Below are positions 1-6,335 of a stretch of 7,150 bases of DNA, one piece after another. A program made the translations under genes and the position numbers. The notes beneath the pieces are model-generated. The model ran no database searches and was not told the DNA's origin. It worked only from the letters and a program-made list of their open reading frames with translations. The stretch's first letter is position 1. Each line of letters starts with the position of its first letter. The stretch comes from Balneolaceae bacterium SMO_bin1 (GTDB lineage: Bacteria > Bacteroidota > Rhodothermia > Balneolales > Balneolaceae): positions 1-7,150 of the forward strand of contig NNSL01000352.1 in assembly GCA_003123965.1 (NCBI GenBank), in the 5' to 3' direction.

Positions 1-1
1 G

Positions 2-220
2 GATAGGTACTATGAGAACAAAATTTATAAAACGTTCAACTGGACTATCGAAGAAACACAAATACCATCCGGATTAACTCACCGCGAATTGATTTTAACT
101 AATATCAACGACTCGAACGACGTCTATAAGTATCTTATCGATGCATTGACAGAAAAGCGCTTGGTCTTAGTGTATAACAACGGAATAGGACTTTCAAGAA
201 ATGCCTACATAAGACAGTAA
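2..220 (+). CDS. C-terminal fragment of an unrecognised protein (5' end outside window)
   Basis: The frame is open from the left edge to a TAA at 218-220 and gives 72 residues starting DRYYENKIYK and ending SRNAYIRQ. No start codon can be assigned because the gene begins before the window. I do not recognise the family. The last 50 or so residues (from GLTHRELILT, through DVYKYLIDALTEKRLVLVYN, to the end) have a pattern that could fit a small winged-helix domain: a helix, a second helix ending in Leu-x-x-Lys-Arg-Leu, then two short beta strands. This is a shape impression, not a family match. GC over 1-220 is about 36 percent by direct count, clearly lower than uvrB or tyrA, which may indicate an accessory or transferred gene. 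It is convergent with the methyltransferase, with 25 bases between the stop codons. Confidence that the reading frame is real is moderate; confidence in any function is nil. Confidence 0.55.
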   Translation, partial: DRYYENKIYKTFNWTIEETQIPSGLTHRELILTNINDSNDVYKYLIDALTEKRLVLVYNNGIGLSRNAYIRQ

Positions 221-245
221 GGGCGATACTATCTATCCTTTAAAC

Positions 246-801
246 TTACTCCTTAACCGCTTTATAAATCGTCATGGGCGGCAGGTTGCGCCATTCCCAT
301 TCAGTGTGCACGTTGCCAAAAACGCTTTCGAGTGGTTCTTTCAAGTGATCAGAGGTCTGATACGCCAGGAACTGCCCCACCGGCCGTAGTATTTGCTTAC
401 TTTTTTTTGAGAATAGCGTTGGTTAGTTCATCATCAAGAAATGAAAATGGGATGCCCGAAATAATGCAGTCCACCTTACCTACCAGCGAATCATCAATTA
501 CCTCATCTACAAACTCCACGCTTTTATTATAGCAGGTAACGCGCGTATCGTCTATTTTCTGCAGCTCACCAAACAGCTGCTCGTTGGTTTCAAACATGAT
601 GAGCCGGGACTCAGCGGTTAATTTTTTGAGCAGATATTCGGCAAAAACGCCTGCTCCCGCACCGTATTCCACAATGGTCTGGTTTCGAGAAAAGTCAATA
701 GGGCGGCAAACGTGTTCAACACAAAAACGAGACGTAGGCGTCACCGAGGCCACATCTTTGTCTCTGAAAAAACTCTTGAGATATTTTAGCGTGTCTTTCA
801 T
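246..801 (-). pseudogene. PmtA/KsgA-like class I SAM-dependent methyltransferase, frameshifted
   Basis: From the ATG at 799-801 the frame reads 134 residues and stops early at 397-399. Removing one A from the A8 run (401-408, plus-strand T) continues the protein for 51 more residues to a TAA at 246-248, giving 184 residues, the size of small phospholipid N-methyltransferase-like proteins. The SAM-binding motif I is IVEYGAGAG (residues 43-51), the acidic residue after strand 2 is Glu71 in MFETN, and the motif IV-like loop is SGIPFS (115-120). The restored tail has the LRPVG turn and an NLPPMTIYK end resembling the NLPPA segment of PmtA-like enzymes. The family methylates phosphatidylethanolamine or, in the related KsgA/Erm group, rRNA adenine; the substrate here is not determinable. 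It lies 51 bases downstream of uvrB on the same strand, so co-transcription is likely. The start has no clear ribosome binding site, but no better start is seen. As it stands the product lacks its last strands and is probably inactive, unless the shift is a sequencing error or is bypassed. Confidence 0.82.
401..408 (-). other. A8 homopolymer at the methyltransferase frameshift
   Basis: The coding strand reads CTC followed by eight A and then GTAAGC. With eight A the frame gives Leu-Lys-Lys-Lys-stop. With seven A it gives Leu-Lys-Lys-Ser-Lys-Gln-Ile-Leu and continues into the family's normal C-terminal half; with nine A it soon reaches another stop. The site is therefore a one-base insertion relative to the functional frame. 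Runs of eight or more A are known places for sequencing miscounts, replication slippage and RNA polymerase slippage. Confidence 0.85.
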
Positions 802-813
802 TCTTGGTTATTG

Positions 814-848
814 GTTTCACTATTCACTAATAACAAATAACTACTCAC
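814..848. repeat. Degenerate tandem array of a 7-base unit (5 copies)
   Basis: The gap between uvrB and the methyltransferase can be cut, on the plus strand, into five consecutive heptads: GTTTCAC (814-820), TATTCAC (821-827), TAATAAC (828-834), AAATAAC (835-841) and TACTCAC (842-848). The rough consensus is TAWTMAC, or GTKAWTA on the coding strand of the flanking genes. Every unit ends in AC and position 4 is almost always T. The array fills most of the 51-base gap. No hairpin or binding site is evident. Bacterial genomes of several phyla carry short heptameric repeats between genes, but I cannot assign this one to a named family. Confidence 0.55.
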
Positions 849-852
849 AAAC

Positions 853-2897
853 TTATAACTCCTCTTTTAGTTTTTCTATTTGGTCGCGGATGCGCGCGGC
901 TTCTTCAAACTCCATATTTTTGGCGGCCTGGTACATGGACTCCTGCAGGTACTCCAGAAACTCTTCCTTACTTTCAAAAGTGATTTCATTCATGGCCGGA
1001 TTGGCCTTGTACTTCACACCGTCTTCGGCCACTTTCACCTGCTCCAGCGGCTCTTTTTCGTCGGCAATTTCCTCAAGATCAAAACTCTGCGCGGAAATTA
1101 AGCCGGGATCAACCAGTGGCTTCAACTCTTTTTCGATGGTTTTTGGCGTAATACCGTGCTTTTCGTTGTATTCTCTCTGAATCTTCCGGCGGCGCTCGGT
1201 TTCGTCAATCACCGTTTGCATGCTGTCGGTAACTTTATCGCCGTACAGAATGGCTTTCCCTTCTACGTGTCGCGCAGCCCGGCCTACAATCTGGAAGAGT
1301 GAGGTCTCGGATCGCAGGAAACCTTCCTTGTCAGCATCCAGAATAGCCACCAGGCTCAGCTCTGGAATGTCGATGCCCTCACGCAGCAGGTTGATGCCCA
1401 CCAGCACGTCAAAATCACCGCGCCGGTATTTGTAGAGCACTTCCACGCGCTCCATGGCATTGAGCTCACTGTGCATGTAGGCCGCCGATATGCCCACGTT
1501 TTTGAGATATTCGCTCAACTCCTCACTCAACCGTTTTGTAAGGGTGATACACAGCACGCGCTGGTTTTTCTCCACGCGCTTCTGAATTTCATCCAGCAGA
1601 TCATCAATTTGGTTATCCACCGGCCGCACCTCAATTTCGGGCTCCATGAGTCCAGTTGGGCGCACAATTTGCTCCACAAATACGCCGCCGCTCTGTTCAA
1701 GCTCATAATCGCTGGGCGTTGCACTCACAAATATGGCTTGATTCACCACGCTTTCCCATTCTTCAAACGTAAGCGGACGGTTATCCAGCGCCGAGGGCAA
1801 CCGGAAGCCGTGCTCAACCAGTTCCATTTTTCGGGAGCGGTCGCCGCCGTACATGGCAGAAATTGTGGTATCGTCTGGTGACTTTCATCAACCACCAGCA
1901 TAAAATCATCCGGAAAATAATCGAACAGGCAGTACGGGCGCTCACCCGGTTTTCGGTTACTCAGGTAGCGCGAATAGTTTTCAATGCCGGAGCAGTAGCC
2001 AATTTCCTGCATCATTTCAATATCAAAAAGGGTACGCTGCTCCAGCCGTTTGGCTTCAAGAAATTTCTGTTCATCCTGTAGTACCTCAACGCGCCAGTTC
2101 AGCTCATCACGAATTTGGTTGATCGCCTGCTCCAGCCGGCTTTCGGTGGTTACATAGTGCGATGCCGGGTAAATGCGAAACTCGTCAACGGTATCGATGA
2201 TATCGCCGCTCTCTACATCAAATATTTCCATTTTCTCAATTTCATCGCCCCAAAACTGAATGCGCAGGGCATCTTCGGCGTAGGCGGGATACAAATCCAC
2301 CACATCACCGCGAACGCGAAACGTACCGCGGCCAAAGTCATTATCTTTACGCGTATAGTGCAGGTCAACCAAATCGTAAAGCAGCGTGTTGCGCGGGATT
2401 TCCATACCCGTCTCCAGGGAAATAATCAGTTTCTCATATTCCGAGGGCGAACCGATGCCATAGATACAGCTCACTGAGGATACGATAATGACATCACGCC
2501 GACCGGAAAGCAGAGAGCTGGTAGCCCGCAGACGCAGTTTCTGAATCTCTTCGTTGATGGAAAGATCCTTTTCGATGTACTTATCTTGCCCGGAGATGTA
2601 GGCTTCCGGCTGGTAGTAATCGTAGTAGCTGATAAAAAACTCTACGCGATTATCCGGGAAAAAGTCACTGAGTTCACGGTAAAGCTGCGCGGCCAGCGTT
2701 TTGTTGTGACTCATCACCAACGTCGGTTTCTCAACCTGATCTATAACATCAGCAACAGTGCGTGTTTTCCCTGAACCGGTAATTCCGAGAAGTGTCTGGT
2801 ATTTGTCGCCATTTTCAATACCTTCTACAAGCTCTTCAATGGCTTGGGGTTGATCTCCGGCCGGTGGCCAGGGTGATTGTAAATTAAACTCTGACAT
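853..2897 (-). pseudogene. uvrB: uvrB, excinuclease ABC subunit B, interrupted by a one-base frameshift
   Basis: UvrB is the DNA-loading, helicase-like subunit of UvrABC nucleotide excision repair; it takes damaged DNA from UvrA and recruits UvrC in the cytoplasm. From the ATG at 2895-2897 the frame encodes Walker A GITGSGKT (residues 38-45), the beta-hairpin signature YYDYYQPEAY (91-100) and Walker B DESH (337-340), and is correct up to IPQ (343-345). It then runs out of frame for 39 residues and ends at 1743. The rest lies in another frame from MYGGDRSRK (ATG at 1854) to the TAA at 853-855, with SATPSDYE, RPTGL, NLLREGIDIP, QIVGRAARH and a C-terminal UVR motif. Adding one base gives 681 residues, against 673 in E. 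coli, with all motifs present. As written, motor domains 1 and 3 are on separate polypeptides, so activity would be lost. The perfect conservation on both sides argues for a sequencing error or a very recent mutation. The methyltransferase follows; tyrA diverges upstream. Confidence 0.95.
1860..1864 (-). other. uvrB: Frameshift site in uvrB (one base missing)
   Basis: The plus strand reads GGCAGAAATTGTGG across 1855-1868. On the coding strand this is CCA CAA TTT CTG CCA TGT, which leaves the UvrB frame after Ile-Pro-Gln. Inserting one A after CAA (a third T after 1864 on the plus strand) gives CCA CAA ATT TCT GCC ATG TAC, read as Ile-Pro-Gln-Ile-Ser-Ala-Met-Tyr, which is the expected UvrB sequence between the DESH box and GDRSRK. 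The event is a one-base deletion in what would be an AAATTT hexamer, not in a long homopolymer. Confidence 0.88.
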
Positions 2898-2981
2898 ATT
2901 CGAAAACTACTTTTGACCCATATTGATTGCGCCCATAATTAAAACACAAAAAGTGCGCTTTGCTATCTAATTTAATGGGTT

Positions 2982-3009
2982 TTGATTCTACTCATTCAAA
3001 TGTTATAAA
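2982..3009 (+). promoter_or_regulatory. Possible sigma-70-like promoter for tyrA
   Basis: In the 189-base region between the divergent uvrB and tyrA starts, TTGATT (2982-2987) and TATAAA (3004-3009) are separated by 16 bases, a plausible -35/-10 pair facing tyrA with a leader of roughly 70 bases. The match is 4 of 6 and 5 of 6 to the E. coli consensus. The region is AT-rich, so chance matches are easy, and some Bacteroidetes-type sigma factors prefer a different -33/-7 pair. No equally good promoter for uvrB was found on the other strand, and no leader peptide, attenuator or riboswitch was recognised. Confidence 0.25.
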
Positions 3010-3086
3010 ACGAAAACAGACTGTAATCATTCTCTAAAAATCACATATTTTTAGCTGAATTAATAATTATAAATGGTATCCACGGA

Positions 3087-4220
3087 ATGACTTCCAACGA
3101 AAAAAAACTGGGCCCGCAACGCAATCGGCTTGATCAAATTGACGAAAAAATTCTTGATCTACTTTCTGAACGCAACCAGATTGTGCACAAGGTCATTGAA
3201 AAGAAAATTGATAACCAACTGCCGATTTTTGCTCCCAAGCGGGAGGATGAAAAAACGGTGGCTTTCCGTGAAATGGCTGAGCAGCGCAATCTTGATCCTG
3301 ATTGGGCAGAAGATTTTCTGCGTATGATTATGGCCTCATCGCGAGCCAGTCAGTCATCCAGTGAGTTTCCGCGGGCAACGCCGGAGGCCAAAAATATTCT
3401 AATTGTGGGAGCCAACGGCGGCATGGGCAGCCTTTATGCGCGCATTGCACGTCAAACTGGCCATACAGTGCACGGTATTGACAAGCACAATTGGCATGAG
3501 CTTGAAGAAATTGCGCCCGAATTGGATCTGGCTATCGTTGCCGTGCCCATTAATGTAACCACCAAAGTGGTAAAGCGACTGGCACCCAAACTGCAACCAG
3601 ATACCATTTTAGCGGACTTCACCAGTAACAAAACGGCACCTATTGAAGCCATGAAAGCGGCTCATGACGGTCCCGTGCTCGGGCTACATCCCATGCACGG
3701 CCCTGATGTGCAGAACCTCTCTAAACAGCTAATGGTGGTCTGTCCTGTTCAGCAGTCTGAGCGTACACGCTGGGTGGTTGACCAAGCCAAACTTTGGGGT
3801 ATGCGTATTGTTGAGGCCGACCCCGAGAAACATGATCATGTAATGCACATGGTGCAGGGCCTGCGGCACTTTGTAGCGCTGCTCCACGGCTCATTCATGA
3901 AAACCTACGATCTTAAGCCGCAGGATATTCTCGACTACTCAAGCCCTATTTACCGTGCCGAACTAATGATGACCGGTCGTATTTTTGCACAAAGCGCTGA
4001 GCTATATGCCGATATTGTATTTGCCAATGAGGAGCGACGCGAATTACTGCTAAAATTTATTGAGCACAATGAAAAACTGGCCGAAATGGTGAAAGAAAAC
4101 GACCGGGAGGGATTCATCCGGGAGTTTGAAGCGGTAACAGACTTCTTTGGCAAATTTGCATCTCAGGCCTTGAAAGAAAGCGGGTACTTGATCAACCGGC
4201 TGGCTGATCGATTTGCCTGA
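3087..4220 (+). CDS. tyrA: Bifunctional chorismate mutase / prephenate dehydrogenase (T-protein)
   Basis: This 377-residue cytoplasmic enzyme converts chorismate to prephenate and then, with NAD, to 4-hydroxyphenylpyruvate, the precursor of tyrosine. Residues about 8-90 form an all-helical AroQ chorismate mutase; Arg12, Arg29, Lys40 and Arg52-Glu53 align with the conserved charged residues of the E. coli T-protein. The dehydrogenase follows from about 103, with the dinucleotide-binding turn GANGGMG (108-114). Lys182, His201 in GLHPMHGPD, His261 in LRHF, Arg290 in SSPIYR and Arg298 in GRIFAQ all match E. coli Lys178, His197, His257, Arg286 and Arg294 at a constant offset of four; His197 is the catalytic histidine there. 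Length is close to the 373 residues of E. coli TyrA and the frame is intact. The ATG at 3087 gives the natural N-terminus of the mutase domain; there is no typical ribosome binding site. Tyrosine feedback inhibition is expected from the family. It diverges from uvrB and converges on a sensor kinase one base away. Confidence 0.95.
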   Translation: MTSNEKKLGPQRNRLDQIDEKILDLLSERNQIVHKVIEKKIDNQLPIFAPKREDEKTVAFREMAEQRNLDPDWAEDFLRMIMASSRASQSSSEFPRATPEAKNILIVGANGGMGSLYARIARQTGHTVHGIDKHNWHELEEIAPELDLAIVAVPINVTTKVVKRLAPKLQPDTILADFTSNKTAPIEAMKAAHDGPVLGLHPMHGPDVQNLSKQLMVVCPVQQSERTRWVVDQAKLWGMRIVEADPEKHDHVMHMVQGLRHFVALLHGSFMKTYDLKPQDILDYSSPIYRAELMMTGRIFAQSAELYADIVFANEERRELLLKFIEHNEKLAEMVKENDREGFIREFEAVTDFFGKFASQALKESGYLINRLADRFA

Positions 4221-4221
4221 G

Positions 4222-6219
4222 TTAATGTTCCTGCTCTGTGTCAAATGGAATGCGCACGGTAAATGTTGAGCCCTGGCCCGGCTCTGAGGCCACCTCAATA
4301 CTGCCCCCATGCATATCCACCAGCTCATTACACAGGACCAGTCCGATACCGGTTCCTTTTTCACTGGCGGTACCTCGTTTACTTTTATTGGTTTTTCCAT
4401 CAAATAGTGACGACATTTCCTCCTCGGTCATACCAATACCCTCATCCTTAACCGAGAGATACCACGATTGATTATCCTGCCATGAGCGCACGTGTATCGT
4501 GTCGCCCTGCTCTGAATATTTTACTGCATTCGACAGCAGGTTCCGAAAAATTGTGTTTATCATACGCTTATCTCCTGTTACGGGCGAACTCAGGTTATCG
4601 TCGTAACTGATAGACAGGCTCTTGTTTTTTGCAGTAACCGATAATAGATCAATTGTATCATCAATCACTTTAGGCAGTGAAAACTCTTCAATATTTAGTT
4701 GTAAACCGCCCGTTTGCAAACGAGCCCAATGCAGTAAATCTTCTAAGAGCTGTGCAACTTTATGGGCTGAATTATAAATGTATTCCAGCTTTTGCTGAGC
4801 CGCGCCGGTATCATCAACATTTTCCAGGTCGTTCATCAACAAACCAGAAAAGCCCGTAATTGCATTTATGGGGCTGCGTAAATCGTGCCCGATAACCGAA
4901 TAGATTTTGCTGGTCGTTTCATTTAAACGCTCAAGCTCTTTATTCCGGGCCTTGAGTTGCGATTCAACATGTTTCTTTTCCGTTAAATCTTGAAATACCC
5001 CGGTTAACCGATGAACATTGCCGTCTTCATCCTCGTGTGTTTTTGCTATAGCACGGACCCACTTTTCATTACCTTTTGCTGATACAAAAGGCAACTCCAC
5101 ATCGTATCCTTCACCGGTTTCAATAGCTCGTTCAAGTAACTTTTCAATTTTTTGGCGGGCCTCATCGGGATAGAAATCAAGTGCTTTATTGAGTGGCATA
5201 TCTTCTCCCACTGGCAAATCATGAATTTTATAGACCTCATCCGTAAAGACCAGCTGTTCCGTACGCAAATCAAACTGCCATCCTCCTACCGAAGCTAGAG
5301 AACCGGTTTCTCTTAAAAGCAGCTCAAGCAACTTTCTTTCCGTTATATCCCTGGACCCAGTTCGTAGCTTAACCACCTCTCCCTGCTCATTTTTTATGGG
5401 CTCTGTTGATGTCTCAAGCCAGATATACCGGCCATTTTTTTTGCGCATGCGGTACTGAATACTCCTTACCCGATCTCCCTCAACAGCTTTCTCGTGAGAT
5501 TCTTGTTGTATGCGCTCCAAATCCTCCGGATGGAAAAGCTCGTAGGGGTCTTTGCCAATAAGTTCTTTTGGCTCATATCCCAAAATCTGTTTTACCGACG
5601 GTGAAACGTATTCGTACGTCCCGTCAGGTGCATGTAAGCTTATCAAGTCGGCGGCATTTTCAGAAATAAGCCGATATAATTCACGCTCTTTATTAAGCTC
5701 TTCCTCAATTTGTTCTTGCTTGATGATATCAGCCACCCATTCGCCAAGGAGCATAATAAATCGTTCATCAGCCCGCTTAAACTCCGGCTTTTTGGGTTCA
5801 GGGCTGGAAAAGTTAAGCGTGCCGTACAGTTGATTATCAATTTCTATAGGTACCCCAATGTAGGATTCAAGCCTAAAGACTTGGTAGCACGGGTGCCGCC
5901 GGTGCTTGGAACGCTCCATGTGATCAATGGAGATTACATCGTCAGCCTCTTTTGTAATACTGCAGTAGGTATCACCCAGCTCAAATGCCTGGCCCTCTTT
6001 TAGGTCGCTATCTTTGGGATAGTAGTGTTTTATGGAATAGGTGTCTCCGTTAATTCGACTAATGATACCAATATCTAAATCGAGCAACTCACAGCAAAGC
6101 TTTAGTGCTTTTTCTAGCTGCTTGGTATTACTTAACGAGCTTTGTGAGGTTATTTTATACAGGAGCCTAAAACGCTCTTCAAGCATGGATTCCTGCTGCT
6201 CATTCACAGAAGATGACAT
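4222..6219 (-). CDS. Soluble sensor histidine kinase, GAF-PAS-PAS-HisKA-HATPase
   Basis: A 665-residue kinase that should autophosphorylate a histidine and pass the phosphate to an unlinked response regulator. An N-terminal GAF domain spans about 35-168 (SYIGVPIEIDNQLYGTLNFSSP near 119-140), followed by a short coiled-coil linker. PAS 1 runs about 182-295 (VSPSVKQILGYEPKELIG at 205-222, ending RDITERK), and PAS 2 about 305-416 (VGGWQFDLRTEQLVFTDEVY, ending DLTEKK). After a second coiled coil (417-437) comes HisKA with the H-box IGHDLRSPI and phospho-acceptor His445. The ATPase domain has N box Asn564 (RNLLSNAVKYS), G1 DEGIG (592-596) and G2 GTGIGL (622-627). All catalytic motifs are present. 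No signal peptide, membrane segment or receiver domain is seen, so the signal is probably cytoplasmic. The stop codon is one base from the convergent tyrA stop. The second kinase ends 116 bases upstream on the same strand, so they may be co-transcribed. The start has no clear ribosome binding site but precedes the GAF domain naturally. The ligand is unknown. Confidence 0.93.
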   Translation of the reverse strand: MSSSVNEQQESMLEERFRLLYKITSQSSLSNTKQLEKALKLCCELLDLDIGIISRINGDTYSIKHYYPKDSDLKEGQAFELGDTYCSITKEADDVISIDHMERSKHRRHPCYQVFRLESYIGVPIEIDNQLYGTLNFSSPEPKKPEFKRADERFIMLLGEWVADIIKQEQIEEELNKERELYRLISENAADLISLHAPDGTYEYVSPSVKQILGYEPKELIGKDPYELFHPEDLERIQQESHEKAVEGDRVRSIQYRMRKKNGRYIWLETSTEPIKNEQGEVVKLRTGSRDITERKLLELLLRETGSLASVGGWQFDLRTEQLVFTDEVYKIHDLPVGEDMPLNKALDFYPDEARQKIEKLLERAIETGEGYDVELPFVSAKGNEKWVRAIAKTHEDEDGNVHRLTGVFQDLTEKKHVESQLKARNKELERLNETTSKIYSVIGHDLRSPINAITGFSGLLMNDLENVDDTGAAQQKLEYIYNSAHKVAQLLEDLLHWARLQTGGLQLNIEEFSLPKVIDDTIDLLSVTAKNKSLSISYDDNLSSPVTGDKRMINTIFRNLLSNAVKYSEQGDTIHVRSWQDNQSWYLSVKDEGIGMTEEEMSSLFDGKTNKSKRGTASEKGTGIGLVLCNELVDMHGGSIEVASEPGQGSTFTVRIPFDTEQEH

Positions 6220-6335
6220 GGCTAGTTGAGTGTAGAATAACGTGTTTGCATTTAAACAATACTACGAGAATACTGATGGGTTAGATTACCCGGTTAAATA
6301 TCCCCGTTTTTGCAGCGAAAACACAATATTTTTCT

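Noticed and set aside
584..1180. 198-residue plus-strand open frame across the methyltransferase start and the uvrB 3' end
   Set aside because: It is antisense to two recognisable genes, is serine-rich with no family features and crosses their intergenic gap; a shadow frame.
1743..1854. Overlapping reading frames in uvrB as a deliberate overlapping-gene or programmed frameshift design
   Set aside because: No slippery heptamer or long homopolymer lies at the crossover near 1860; the overrun tail (39 residues after IPQ) has no conserved content, so a plain one-base deletion explains it.
2898..2910. TAGTTTTC close to the uvrB start as a Bacteroidetes-type -7 element
   Set aside because: It departs from TAnnTTTG at the last base, has no TTTG at the proper upstream distance and would leave essentially no leader.
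2913..2939. TTGACC and CATAAT as a plus-strand promoter near the uvrB start
   Set aside because: The spacer is only 15 bases and the site lies about 150 bases from tyrA; the pair at 2982-3009 is better placed.
4190..4209. Imperfect hairpin at the end of tyrA as an intrinsic terminator
   Set aside because: It lies within coding sequence, has an internal mismatch and lacks a downstream T-tract.
6243..6258. Inverted repeat TGTTT-N6-AAACA upstream of the GAF-PAS kinase as an operator
   Set aside because: The arms are only five AT-rich bases long and no promoter overlaps convincingly; expected by chance in such sequence.
6278..6322. GGGT/ACCC and GTTTT/AAAAC inverted repeats as a terminator after the HisKA_2 kinase
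   Set aside because: Stems are four to five bases and no U-tract follows in the right direction.
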